Assembly: GCF_030929605.1 (NCBI RefSeq) | Contig: NZ_JAVFVS010000004.1 | Location: 558,001-622,000, forward strand | Length of the DNA: 64,000 bases | Reading direction: 5' to 3' | Source of the DNA: Flavobacterium sp. LHD-80 | Lineage (GTDB): Bacteria > Bacteroidota > Bacteroidia > Flavobacteriales > Flavobacteriaceae | Shown: positions 35,989 through 44,465 of the stretch, piece after piece | Numbering within the stretch: the first letter of the stretch is position 1 | Layout: each line of letters opens with the position of its first letter | Made by a program: the position numbers and the translations under genes | The notes under the pieces: model-generated | Told to the model about the DNA's origin: nothing | The model's input: only the letters and a program-made list of their open reading frames with translations | Database searches by the model: none

Positions 35989-36696
35989 TTAGTGAAAAGT
36001 AAAATTTATTAAAATCGCTCTAGATTTCATAGAATCAATGTTTCCTGTCCATGGACTATTAGGATCATTGTCTCTTACTAATTCATCTGTTATGCCAAAC
36101 ATTCCTCTGATTGAAGGAGAGAAAATGAAATATTCTGTAAAAAAGTCAATTCCAACTCCCATTTCATAAGCGGCTGTCCAAGGTTTTACTCTGAATTTTT
36201 GTTCAGAATTGTCATCCTGAGATTTTGAATTGCTTGATAAATTAAGTGTAGTCGACATTCCTCCAACTAAATATGGACGAATGTTTCCTGTACGCAGAGA
36301 CGAGAATTTTAAAAGCAACGGAAAATGAATATAAGTACTATTTACTTCTCTTAAATAATCATTTTTAGAGCTGAAGTTCGGATAATATAAATCGCGTTTT
36401 GTATAGTACAATCCTGGTTCAAAACGCAGATTTATGTATTCCTGCAATCTTAAATCTGCTACAACACCAACATTAAATCCGGTAGTTTTTTTTACCTGAA
36501 TATCTTGGTTTACAACATTTTTATAGTCAAATTTAAAGTCAAAGCTGTTGAAGCCCAAATAGTATCCAAAATAAAGGCGCTGTTTTTGCCAGTTTTCAAG
36601 ATTGATAATGGGATCTTTGCTAAACATGCTTTTAGCAAATTGCGAATATCCTTTTGTCGATAAGACTAATAAAAGTAAGATTACTGTTTTTTTCAT
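35989..36696 (-). CDS. porT: Type IX secretion protein PorT (SprT)
   Basis: Starting at 36696 (MKKTVILLLLVLSTKGYSQ) gives 235 residues with a proper signal peptide, one base after the ubiE stop; the longer frame to 36759 would overlap ubiE by 62 bases. The mature protein is an eight-strand-type beta-barrel (FGYYLGFNSFDFKFDY, RFEPGLYYTKRDLYY, RPYLVGGMSTTLNLSS). PorT is needed for type IX secretion and, in gliding species, motility. It follows ubiE here; I recall the same order in other flavobacteria. Confidence 0.88.
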   Translation of the reverse strand: MKKTVILLLLVLSTKGYSQFAKSMFSKDPIINLENWQKQRLYFGYYLGFNSFDFKFDYKNVVNQDIQVKKTTGFNVGVVADLRLQEYINLRFEPGLYYTKRDLYYPNFSSKNDYLREVNSTYIHFPLLLKFSSLRTGNIRPYLVGGMSTTLNLSSNSKSQDDNSEQKFRVKPWTAAYEMGVGIDFFTEYFIFSPSIRGMFGITDELVRDNDPNSPWTGNIDSMKSRAILINFTFH

Positions 36697-36697
36697 A

Positions 36698-37429
36698 CTA
36701 TTTTTTAGAAGCAGAATAAATGGTTGCAACTCCAAAAGTTTGAGGCATTGCCACAACATCTATAAACCCAATTTTTCTCAAAATATTGTTTAATGCTTCT
36801 CCGTATGGAAAAACCGCCGCCGATTCAGATAAATATCCGTACGCTGCATTATCTTTAGAAAATAATTTTCCTATAATTGGGAGAATGTTTTTGCTGTAAA
36901 ATTTATAACCTTGTTTGTATGGAGTTTTATCTGGGACTGAAGTTTCTAAAATTACAAATACGCCATTTGGTTTTAAAACTCTTAAAATTTCAGCAAATCC
37001 TTTTTCTAAATTCTCAAAATTTCGAACACCAAAACCAACTGTTATAGCATCAAAATAATTATCTTCAAAAGGAATATTTTCAGAATCGCCTAAAACTAAA
37101 TCAATTGTATTAGACAGATTTTTTTCTTCAACTTTCTTCTTTCCAACTTCAAGCATCCCTGCTGAGATATCTAAACCAATAATTTTTTCAGCATTTGTCT
37201 GTGCCATTAAAATTGCAAGATCGCCAGTTCCGGTTGCGATATCGAGAATAATTTTAGGTTTAGTGTCAGAAACTATTTTTAAAACTTTTTTTCGCCATTT
37301 TACGTCAATCCCAAAAGAAATTACACGATTCAAATTATCATAGTTCCCAGAAATGTTATCAAACATTTGGGCAACCTGTTCTTTTTTTCCTAAAGAGGAG
37401 TCTTTATATGGAGTTATTTTCTCAGACAT
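36698..37429 (-). CDS. ubiE: Demethylmenaquinone methyltransferase
   Basis: The 243-residue SAM-dependent methyltransferase catalyses the last step of menaquinone synthesis (menG activity; the Bacteroidetes quinone is menaquinone). Family marks: [32 protein letters not shown] (SAM site) and [26 protein letters not shown] in shorter parts. It precedes porT by one base. Confidence 0.96.
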   Translation of the reverse strand: MSEKITPYKDSSLGKKEQVAQMFDNISGNYDNLNRVISFGIDVKWRKKVLKIVSDTKPKIILDIATGTGDLAILMAQTNAEKIIGLDISAGMLEVGKKKVEEKNLSNTIDLVLGDSENIPFEDNYFDAITVGFGVRNFENLEKGFAEILRVLKPNGVFVILETSVPDKTPYKQGYKFYSKNILPIIGKLFSKDNAAYGYLSESAAVFPYGEALNNILRKIGFIDVVAMPQTFGVATIYSASKK

Positions 37430-37534
37430 TTTTTTTATTTAGGCAAATATAATACAATCTGACTTAACTGTAATTGGCTTTTTTAATTTGTAAATCAAAT
37501 GTTTTAAAAGAATAGTTTTTGCTGTTTAGAAAGC

Positions 37535-37581
37535 ATCACCAAAAGTGGGTATTTTTAAAAAAATCACTAAAAGTGGGTATT
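37535..37581. repeat. Pair of 19-bp direct repeats, 28 bp apart
   Basis: ATCACCAAAAGTGGGTATT at 37535-37553 and ATCACTAAAAGTGGGTATT at 37563-37581 differ at one base. They lie 100 bases upstream of ubiE in a 571-base gap (37430-38000). Apart from this pair, the possible small RNA and the folA terminator I see nothing in the gap. Confidence 0.7.
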
Positions 37582-37789
37582 GTGCAGTGCTGGATTTATA
37601 CTCAAATTTGTCAAAGATAAAATGATGAAATTTTAATGATTGATTAAAAATAGGGCTTAAAAACAAATGATTACTCTTTTTGCACTTGTAATTTATTTGT
37701 TCCTGAAAGTAGTTTTGAAAGTGTTTTTTTTTTAAATAGCACTGAAGTTTTTTAAGAGTGCAAAATACGTTCTTAGGATTAAATTTGTT

Positions 37790-37920
37790 TTTGGAAATTT
37801 TAATTTTCTTGCCTTTAATATCTTAGTGGTATTTGTTATTAAAGGCTCTTTTGAGACTTGTTCTCAATTAACATTTATGTTATTCAGTTATTTCAAATGT
37901 TTTAAACATTTGTGATTTTT
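37790..37920 (+). ncRNA. Candidate small RNA
   Basis: A -7 element TAAATTTG at 37780-37787 is followed by a region with a 9-bp hairpin (CCTTTAATA / TATTAAAGG). It ends in CAAATGTTT/AAACATTTG (37894-37912) plus a T7 run, a terminator-like structure on the plus strand. No ORF is present. The -33 element is weak, so this is only a candidate. Confidence 0.22.
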
Positions 37921-37969
37921 TTACCAAAACTAGTTCTGGAATAAGCCAGATTTTAAAATCAATCGTTTT

Positions 37970-37999
37970 TAAAAAACATCCTTCAAAAGAGGATGTTTT
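37970..37999 (-). terminator. Terminator of folA
   Basis: AAAAAACATCC and GGATGTTTTTT with a 7-base loop, directly after the folA stop. Confidence 0.85.
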
Positions 38000-38000
38000 T

Positions 38001-38483
38001 TTATTTACGGATATACGTTTCGTAAGTGTAATCATAAAGATGCTTATCATCTTTAAAGTTTTCTTCGCTCTCAACAAGCTGCCATTCTTTTTCGTTTATT
38101 TTAGGAAAAAAAGTATCTGCTTCAAAAGTATGATGCACTTTGGTTATTTCAATAATATCAGTAAATGGCAATGCTAGATTGTAGATTTCTCCACCTCCTA
38201 TAATGTATGAATCTTCGTTTTCAGGACAGGCCTCAATAGCTTTTTCGATGCTGTCAACAACAATACAGCCTTCAGGATTATAATCGCTTTGACGGGTAAT
38301 GATTACATGAGTTCTGTTTGGTAGAGGTTTTGGGAAGCTTTCAAAAGTTTTTCTTCCCATAATAATATGATGATTTGTTGTCAGCGATTTGAATCTTTTA
38401 AAATCATTTGGCAAATGCCATACTAAATCATTGTTTTTTCCAAGGGCATTGTTTTCGGCTACAGCCGCTATCATTATAATCAT
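38001..38483 (-). CDS. folA: Dihydrofolate reductase
   Basis: The 160-residue product reduces dihydrofolate with NADPH. Signatures: AAVAENNALGKNNDLVWHLPNDFKRFK (in pieces AENNALGKNN and WHLPNDFKRFK), IMGRKTFESFPKPLPNR and YIIGGGEIYNLALP. Normal length. It lies 18 bases after a 2TM-protein gene and pairs functionally with thyA nearby, which produces dihydrofolate. Confidence 0.97.
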   Translation of the reverse strand: MIIMIAAVAENNALGKNNDLVWHLPNDFKRFKSLTTNHHIIMGRKTFESFPKPLPNRTHVIITRQSDYNPEGCIVVDSIEKAIEACPENEDSYIIGGGEIYNLALPFTDIIEITKVHHTFEADTFFPKINEKEWQLVESEENFKDDKHLYDYTYETYIRK

Positions 38484-38501
38484 GGCAATCTAAACTAAAT
38501 T

Positions 38502-38840
38502 TTATTTTTCAGTATCCTCGTTTATTTTGGACTCTAATTGACTGATTCTTTTTTGCTGCAATGCAACAAGTCGGTCAATTTGTTCTCTTTCCCATTTTTT
38601 GTTCATGAATCTGTCTGTAATGTAAACTTTTATAAAGTGTAAAATGAATAAAAAGAACCATATCGTTATGCCCCAAATACACCAATTTTGACTGCTTCCT
38701 TCACCAAAACCAAAAAATCTGTTGGCAACAAATAAAAATAAGCTTCCTATTAGAAAAAGTACAAAATGAAAATAAAGAATTTTCTTTTGTCTGAGTCTCC
38801 TTCTGGCATATTCATATTGTTCGTGTACTTCTTTTTCCAT
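38502..38840 (-). CDS. 2TM-domain membrane protein
   Basis: The 112-residue product has a basic N-terminus (YEYARRRLRQKKILYFHFVL), two transmembrane helices (about 22-43 and 55-73) and a C-terminal coiled-coil-like tail. It fits the 2TM family common in flavobacteria, whose function is unknown. It is probably co-transcribed with folA. Confidence 0.82.
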   Translation of the reverse strand: MEKEVHEQYEYARRRLRQKKILYFHFVLFLIGSLFLFVANRFFGFGEGSSQNWCIWGITIWFFLFILHFIKVYITDRFMNKKWEREQIDRLVALQQKRISQLESKINEDTEK

Positions 38841-39083
38841 ATGATAGTAAATGAAATGAGGTTATAAAGTTAAAATTTATTTTGAAAACACAGAATTTTG
38901 ATTCTATAATATTTGCCTTTGAATGAGTTAAGAATTTGAAATCAAAAAAATATCATTGATTAATTTATGGATATGATTAAAATAAATAGGCATTTTTACC
39001 ATTGTCGTAAATCGGATATTGGATGCAGAAAGTTCGAATGATTTTGTGTAATTTAGGCATATCAATCTAAAAACTAAATAGTT

Positions 39084-39380
39084 ATGTCTTTAAAGAAGCA
39101 ATTTATCAAAACAAAACCAGTGGTAAAAGTTACCTTTTCTATAGATGCAAAAGATGCAAGTACAGCTGCTGTAGTTGGAGATTTCAATAATTGGAATCCA
39201 GAAGAAGGAACTTTAAGTAAATTAAAAAACGGAACTTTTAAAGCAACTTACGACTTAGTAAAAGATGCTATTTATGAGTTTAAATACTTGATTGATGGCG
39301 TGTATGTGAACGAGCCTGAAGCAGATTCTTATAAATGGAATGATTTTGCTGGAAGCGAAAACAGTGTTTTAGCAGTATAA
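39084..39380 (+). CDS. Stand-alone glycogen-binding (CBM48) domain protein
   Basis: The 98-residue product is almost only an isoamylase N-terminal/AMPK-type carbohydrate-binding domain: VTFSIDAKDASTAAVVGDFNNWNPEEG, seen in parts as VVGDFNNWNP and YEFKYLIDGVYVNEPEAD. There is no catalytic domain and no signal peptide, so it may bind glycogen-like polymers in the cytoplasm or regulate a partner. Single gene. Confidence 0.9.
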   Translation: MSLKKQFIKTKPVVKVTFSIDAKDASTAAVVGDFNNWNPEEGTLSKLKNGTFKATYDLVKDAIYEFKYLIDGVYVNEPEADSYKWNDFAGSENSVLAV

Positions 39381-39414
39381 AAAAAATCCGCTTAAATTTT
39401 AAGCGGATTTTTTT
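39381..39414. terminator. Bidirectional terminator between the CBM48 gene and thyA
   Basis: AAAATCCGCTTAAA and TTTAAGCGGATTTT with A and T tracts on both sides; it serves both convergent genes. Confidence 0.9.
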
Positions 39415-39420
39415 ATGTTT

Positions 39421-40272
39421 TTATACAGCAACACTTCCTTTGATTCCTGGATGTGGTTCATAATCGACAAGCGTAAAGTCATTATAATCGAAATCAAAAA
39501 TGTTTTTAATCGCTGGATTTAAGATCATTTTTGGCAGAGGTTTTGGCTCTCTTGAAAGCTGTAATTCCAATTGATCAAAATGATTATTGTAAATATGTGC
39601 ATCTCCAAAAGTGTGGATAAAATCTCCAGCTTCAAGATCACAAACCTGTGCAATCATCATCGTTAATAATGCGTAGGAAGCGATATTAAAAGGAACTCCT
39701 AAAAAGATATCAGCACTTCTTTGGTATAATTGACAAGACAATTTTCCTTTCGTTTCTCCTTTTTCTAAATCTGGAGCCGCTACGTAAAATTGGAAAAAGG
39801 CATGACAAGGAGGCAAAGCGGCCTTGTTGTTGGCAACATTTTCTTCAAATGATTTTTTAGTATCGGGTAAAACTGAAGGATTCCATGCAGAAACCAACAT
39901 TCGTCGGCTGTTAGGATTTGTTTTTAATTCAGAAATCAGTTCCGTAATCTGATCAATTTCTTCACTGTTCCAATTTCTCCATTGGTGTCCGTAAACCGGG
40001 CCTAAATCGCCATTTGAATCGGCCCATTCATCCCATATTTTTACTCCGTTTTCCTGAAGATATTTGATATTCGTATCTCCTTTTAAAAACCAAAGCAATT
40101 CGTAAATGATGGACTTTAAATGAAGTTTTTTAGTTGTAACCATTGGGAAACCTTCACTTAAATCAAAACGCATTTGGTAACCAAAAACGCTTTTAGTTCC
40201 TGTTCCGGTTCTGTCTCCTTTTTGATTTCCGTTTTCTAAAACGTGTTTTACTAAATCTAAGTATTGCTTCAT
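39421..40272 (-). CDS. thyA: Thymidylate synthase
   Basis: The 283-residue enzyme converts dUMP to dTMP using methylene-tetrahydrofolate. Catalytic C156 lies in [13 protein letters not shown]. Other marks are [31 protein letters not shown] and [19 protein letters not shown] small insertion before the active site ([11 protein letters not shown]) makes it longer than the E. coli enzyme. Confidence 0.98.
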   Translation of the reverse strand: MKQYLDLVKHVLENGNQKGDRTGTGTKSVFGYQMRFDLSEGFPMVTTKKLHLKSIIYELLWFLKGDTNIKYLQENGVKIWDEWADSNGDLGPVYGHQWRNWNSEEIDQITELISELKTNPNSRRMLVSAWNPSVLPDTKKSFEENVANNKAALPPCHAFFQFYVAAPDLEKGETKGKLSCQLYQRSADIFLGVPFNIASYALLTMMIAQVCDLEAGDFIHTFGDAHIYNNHFDQLELQLSREPKPLPKMILNPAIKNIFDFDYNDFTLVDYEPHPGIKGSVAV

Positions 40273-40276
40273 TGTT

Positions 40277-40348
40277 GTTTAATCGTTTAATCGTTTATTC
40301 GTGTAACTGTTTAATCAATTAAACGATTAAACAAATCCACGATTAAAC
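40277..40348. repeat. GTTTAATCG / CGATTAAAC intergenic repeat
   Basis: TTTAATCG units appear in direct order, followed by the complementary CGATTAAAC units, so long imperfect hairpins can form. It lies between thyA and the nuclease gene. Confidence 0.6.
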
Positions 40349-40354
40349 ATAAAT

Positions 40355-40978
40355 TTATCTTTTCGAGATTTCATCTCTAATTTTTGCTGCTTTTTCGTAA
40401 TCTTCCTGAGAAACAGCTTGATCTAAAAGTTCATTCAATTCTTGAAGACTGTGTTTTGCGTATACATCTCCAGATTGATTGGTTTCTTCTTCGTGGCCAA
40501 AAGTTTCTGGATTAGAAAGTACGTCATCAATTTCCTGAGAACCTTGATCTGTGTCGGCAGTATTCGATTTTAAATAAATTCCGGCTTTATCTAAGATGTT
40601 TTTATATGTGAAAATTGGTGCGTTGAAGCGTAATGCCAATGCAATTGCATCAGAAGTTCGTGCATCGATAATTTCTTCAATTTTATCTCTTTCGCAGATT
40701 AAGCTTGAATAAAAAACGCCGTCAACAAGTTTGTGTATGATTACTTGTTTTACGACAATATCAAATCGCTCTGCAAAGTTTTTGAATAAATCGTGCGTTA
40801 ATGGGCGAGGAGGTTTTATTTCTTTTTCTAAGGCAATAGCAATCGATTGGGCTTCAAAAGCACCAATTACGATAGGTAATTTTCTTTCGCCATCAACTTC
40901 ATTCAAAATTAAGGCATAAGCGCCATTTTGAGTTTGACTGTATGAAATTCCTTTTATAGATAATTTTACTAGACTCAT
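40355..40978 (-). CDS. Bifunctional nuclease domain protein
   Basis: The product has 207 residues from ATG at 40978 (MSLVKLSIKG); a GTG start at 40999 would add seven. Residues about 1-135 form the DUF151/bifunctional nuclease domain (LPIVIGAFEAQSIAIALE, PRPLTHDLFKNF, ARTSDAIALALRFNAPIF). The C-terminus carries a UVR-like helix pair (LNELLDQAVSQEDYEKAAKI). Members degrade RNA and DNA in vitro; the physiological role is unclear. Confidence 0.9.
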   Translation of the reverse strand: MSLVKLSIKGISYSQTQNGAYALILNEVDGERKLPIVIGAFEAQSIAIALEKEIKPPRPLTHDLFKNFAERFDIVVKQVIIHKLVDGVFYSSLICERDKIEEIIDARTSDAIALALRFNAPIFTYKNILDKAGIYLKSNTADTDQGSQEIDDVLSNPETFGHEEETNQSGDVYAKHSLQELNELLDQAVSQEDYEKAAKIRDEISKR

Positions 40979-41068
40979 ATATGATTGTAAAAAGGGCACT
41001 TAGGCCACATTTTAATACTATTTTTGATTGGAAAATAAAGCTGCAATTTTAATCAAAAAATATGGAAC

Positions 41069-41118
41069 AAAAAAGCTGCCTTAAAACAAAGATACGATTA
41101 TCTTGTTTTTAGGCAGCT
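41069..41118 (-). terminator. Terminator of etfBA
   Basis: AGCTGCC and GGCAGCT with extended pairing of AAAACAA/TTGTTTT form a long stem. On the minus strand it is followed by TTTTTT. Confidence 0.8.
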
Positions 41119-41139
41119 ATAATATTAAGAATTCTTAAA

Positions 41140-42108
41140 TTAAGAATGCTGTGCTTTAAAAGCTTTTAATTTCTCAGTTAATTGAGGTACAATTTCGAAT
41201 GCATCACCTACAATTCCATAATCAGCAACTTTAAAGAAAGGCGCTTCAGGATCGCTGTTGATTACTACTTTTACTTTTGAAGAGTTGATTCCGGCGATGT
41301 GCTGAATTGCTCCAGAAATTCCTATTGCAATATATAAATTAGTTGCAACTGGTTTTCCTGTTTGTCCAACGTGCTCGCTGTGAGGTCTCCAGCCTAAGTC
41401 AGAAACTGGTTTAGAACATGCTGTTGCAGCACCTAAAACTTCGGCTAAATTTTCAACTAATCCCCAGTTTTCTGGACCTTTTAATCCACGTCCGCCAGAA
41501 ACTACGATATCAGCGTCAGCGATAGAAACTTTTCCGCTTACTTTTTCAACAGATTCTACTTTTACACCAAAGTCATTATCTCCAATTGATGGATTAAAAT
41601 CTTCTGCTGCAGCAGCTCCTGCACTTTCGAAAATTCCGTAAGAGTTTTTAGCTAAACCAAGAACTTTTACATCTGTAGAGATTTCAGTAATATTGAAAGC
41701 TTTGTTTGAGAAAGCATTTCTTTTTACTTGAAAAGGAGAAGTGCTAACTGGCAATCCAACAACATTTGAAGCAAAACCAGCATTTAAAGCTACTGCAACT
41801 AATGATGAAAGATAAATACTGTCTGTTGTAGAAGAAAGTAAAACTACTTTTGTTCCTTCTTTTTCAGCAGCTTGTTTGATTACATCGGCGTAAGCCTTTG
41901 CAGTAAAACCAGCTAATTTATCGTTGTTTACTTTTAAAACTTTATCAACGCCGTATTTGCCTAATTCGCTTACGTCGCTTATGTTTACAGTCAAAGCTGT
42001 AACAGTTGTTCCTAATGATTCAGCTACTTTTTTAGCATAAGAAGCTAATTCGAAAGCAACTTTTTTAAATTTTCCTTCTGCAGATTCTGCATATATTAAT
42101 ATTGACAT
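41140..42108 (-). CDS. etfA: Electron transfer flavoprotein subunit alpha
   Basis: The product has 322 residues from ATG at 42108 (MSILIYAESAEGKFKK). It shows the N-terminal ETF fold and a C-terminal FAD domain (GGRGLKGPENWGLVENLAE, RPHSEHVGQTGKPVATNLYI, GISGAIQHIAGI). It passes electrons from acyl-CoA and other dehydrogenases to the quinone pool together with EtfB, encoded just upstream. Confidence 0.97.
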   Translation of the reverse strand: MSILIYAESAEGKFKKVAFELASYAKKVAESLGTTVTALTVNISDVSELGKYGVDKVLKVNNDKLAGFTAKAYADVIKQAAEKEGTKVVLLSSTTDSIYLSSLVAVALNAGFASNVVGLPVSTSPFQVKRNAFSNKAFNITEISTDVKVLGLAKNSYGIFESAGAAAAEDFNPSIGDNDFGVKVESVEKVSGKVSIADADIVVSGGRGLKGPENWGLVENLAEVLGAATACSKPVSDLGWRPHSEHVGQTGKPVATNLYIAIGISGAIQHIAGINSSKVKVVINSDPEAPFFKVADYGIVGDAFEIVPQLTEKLKAFKAQHS

Positions 42109-42117
42109 GATGTTTTT

Positions 42118-42186
42118 GTTTTGAGGTTTCACGTTTCAGGTTTCACGTTTGAAAACTGAACACTAAAAAACTGATTACTGAATACT
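42118..42186. repeat. Intergenic repeat between etfB and etfA
   Basis: TTTCACGTTT units and a block (42147-42168) identical over 22 bp to 31472-31493. It fills the whole gap between the two genes of one operon. Confidence 0.65.
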
Positions 42187-42931
42187 AGATTACTTTCGCT
42201 TCGTTGTGTAATAAATTGATTAACTCATCTAAATTATCAGGAGAAACTAATTTCACCGCTGATTTTGGAGCTGGTTTTTCAAATTTTACCGCTTTAGTAT
42301 TTACAGGAGCATCAACTGGCTCAAGAATAGTTAAAGCTTTAGTTCTTGCCGTCATGATTCCTCTCATGTTTGGAATACGAAGATCTTTTTCTTCAACAAG
42401 ACCTTTTTGACCACCGATAATTAAAGGCAAAGTAGTGCTTACAGTTTCTTTTCCACCGTCAATTTCACGAACAGCTTTTACATTATTTCCGTCAACAGTA
42501 ACGCTTGTACAAGAGTTTAAAAAGTTAGAGCCTAAAATTCCTGCAATCATTCCAGGAACCATTCCACCGTTATAGTCTAAAGATTCTTTTCCAGCAATTA
42601 CAAGATCGTAACCGCCATTTTTAATAACTTCTGCTAATTGTTTTGCAACAAAAAAACCGTCAGTTGGGTTAGCGTTTACACGAATTGCTTCGTTTGCGCC
42701 AATTGCTAATGCTTTACGTAAAGTTGGCTCAGTATCAGGACCTCCAACGTTAACAACAGTTACAGTTGCTCCTTGTTGTTCTTGAAACCAAATTGCGCGT
42801 GTTAAACCAAATTCGTCATTTGGGTTTATTACATATTGTACACCATTGGTATCAAATTCTGAATCACCATTGGAGAAGTTAATTTTTGAAGTAGTATCAG
42901 GCACGTGGCTGATGCAAACCAATATTTTCAT
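42185..42931 (-). CDS. etfB: Electron transfer flavoprotein subunit beta
   Basis: The product has 248 residues from ATG at 42931 (MKILVCISHVPDTTSKI); the longer frame to 42967 has an unlikely N-terminus and would cover a promoter element. Typical marks: NPNDEFGLTRAIWFQE, AGKESLDYNGGMVPG and the C-terminal LPNM-like LRIPNMRGIMTARTK. It forms the AMP-containing half of the ETF heterodimer. Confidence 0.96.
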   Translation of the reverse strand: MKILVCISHVPDTTSKINFSNGDSEFDTNGVQYVINPNDEFGLTRAIWFQEQQGATVTVVNVGGPDTEPTLRKALAIGANEAIRVNANPTDGFFVAKQLAEVIKNGGYDLVIAGKESLDYNGGMVPGMIAGILGSNFLNSCTSVTVDGNNVKAVREIDGGKETVSTTLPLIIGGQKGLVEEKDLRIPNMRGIMTARTKALTILEPVDAPVNTKAVKFEKPAPKSAVKLVSPDNLDELINLLHNEAKVI

Positions 42932-43423
42932 AAGTATATATTTTGAATTTGTAATATGCTTTGACAAATTTAGAAATTAAAATTGGAATAATATACTATG
43001 CATGCATAATATTTTTTAAAAACTATTACGTTTTCGAAGATTCTGAAATTTGAAGTGTCTTTTGGGGTTTTTCAAAAATGAAAATTCAGCTATTTTGCCT
43101 GATTCTTAGGAATTTCGTAATCGTGCAAAGCTGTTCAACTGTAGAAATCGGGACGAATTTATACTAGATTTTGATTTTTTACGTTTAAAAGAATCTAAAT
43201 TCAAAATCATAATTACACAAATAAGAGTGTATTTGTATTAAAAGTGTTTTTACATATAGAATACTAACAATTATATCGATTTCGTAAATATCGCAACACG
43301 TTTTAAAAAGTTAAAAGCATAAGAAGAGAAGAAAGTTCATGCGATTTTAAATTTAATTTATGCTTTTAAGTGATTTAAAATATTTATTTTTGCTCTTCAG
43401 AAAATTCAACATACAATATAAAT
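42932..43423. promoter_or_regulatory. Divergent promoter region of etfB and pdhB
   Basis: This 492-base gap holds -7 elements for both directions: TAAATTTG on the minus strand at 42965-42972 and TATTTTTG on the plus strand at 43385-43392 (32 bases before the pdhB ATG). Clear -33 elements are lacking. I see no ORF, tRNA, hairpin or repeat of note in the rest. Confidence 0.45.
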
Positions 43424-44401
43424 ATGAGAACAATACAATTTAGAGAGGCCATTTGCGAAGCGATGAGCGAAGAAATGCGTCACGATGAATCCATATATTT
43501 AATGGGCGAAGAAGTTGCAGAATACAACGGAGCATACAAAGCTTCAAAAGGAATGCTTGCTGAGTTTGGCGAAAAAAGAGTAATCGATACTCCAATTGCT
43601 GAGCTTGGTTTTACAGGAATTGCAGTAGGTTCTGCAATGAATGGTAACAGACCGATTGTTGAGTATATGACTTTCAACTTTTGTTTAGTTGGTATTGATC
43701 AAATTATAAATAATGCTGCTAAAATGCGTCAAATGACTGGTGGACAATTTAATGTGCCAATCGTTTTCCGTGGACCAACTGCTTCTGCAGGTCAATTAGG
43801 AGCAACTCACTCTCAAGCTTTAGAAAACTGGTTTGCAAATACTCCAGGTCTTAAAGTTGTAGTTCCTTCAACTCCTTATGATGCAAAAGGACTTTTAAAA
43901 TCGGCAATTCGCGATAATGATCCAGTTATTTTCATGGAATCTGAACAAATGTATGGTGACAAAGGTGAAGTGCCAGACGGAGAATACACAATTCCATTAG
44001 GAGTTGCTGATGTTAAGCGTGAAGGAAAAGACGTAACTATTGTTTCTTTCGGAAAAATCATTAAAGAAGCTTTTATTGCTGCTGATGAATTAGCTAAAGA
44101 AGGTATTTCTTGTGAGATTATCGATTTAAGAACAGTTCGTCCAATGGATAATGAAGCGATTCTTAAATCTGTTAAAAAAACAAATCGTTTAGTAATTCTT
44201 GAAGAAGCTTGGCCATTTGCAAGTATTTCTTCTGAAATTACATATATCGTTCAGGAACAAGCATTCGATTTCCTTGATGCGCCAATTCAGCGTATCACAA
44301 CTGCTGATACTCCTGCACCTTACTCTCCTGTATTGCTTAAAGACTGGTTGCCAAATGCTGGTGATGTAGTAAAAGCAGTAAAGAAAGTAATGTACAAATA
44401 A
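43424..44401 (+). CDS. pdhB: Pyruvate dehydrogenase E1 component, beta subunit
   Basis: The 325-residue product forms the thiamine-diphosphate E1 enzyme with an alpha subunit not in this window. Marks: FREAICEAMSEEM, GEEVAEYNGAYKASKGML, DTPIAELGFTGIAVGSAM, FRGPTASAGQLGATHSQ and DLRTVRPMD. The family is shared with branched-chain oxo-acid E1, but the match is to the pyruvate type. Confidence 0.95.
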   Translation: MRTIQFREAICEAMSEEMRHDESIYLMGEEVAEYNGAYKASKGMLAEFGEKRVIDTPIAELGFTGIAVGSAMNGNRPIVEYMTFNFCLVGIDQIINNAAKMRQMTGGQFNVPIVFRGPTASAGQLGATHSQALENWFANTPGLKVVVPSTPYDAKGLLKSAIRDNDPVIFMESEQMYGDKGEVPDGEYTIPLGVADVKREGKDVTIVSFGKIIKEAFIAADELAKEGISCEIIDLRTVRPMDNEAILKSVKKTNRLVILEEAWPFASISSEITYIVQEQAFDFLDAPIQRITTADTPAPYSPVLLKDWLPNAGDVVKAVKKVMYK

Positions 44402-44421
44402 AAAAATCAACAATACTTATA

Positions 44422-44460
44422 AAACTTCATCAGTCATATTAATTGATGAAGTTTTTTTTT
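44422..44460 (+). terminator. Terminator of pdhB
   Basis: ACTTCATCA and TGATGAAGT stem followed by T9; it ends 6 bases before the next ATG. Confidence 0.85.
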
Positions 44461-44465
44461 GCCAA

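Noticed and set aside
37880..38077. 65-residue minus-strand ORF before and into folA
   Set aside because: It overlaps the folA terminator and the end of folA in another frame.
42932..43423. Possible tRNA or mobile remnant in the etfB-pdhB gap
   Set aside because: No cloverleaf, no conserved T-loop and no repeat ends were found.
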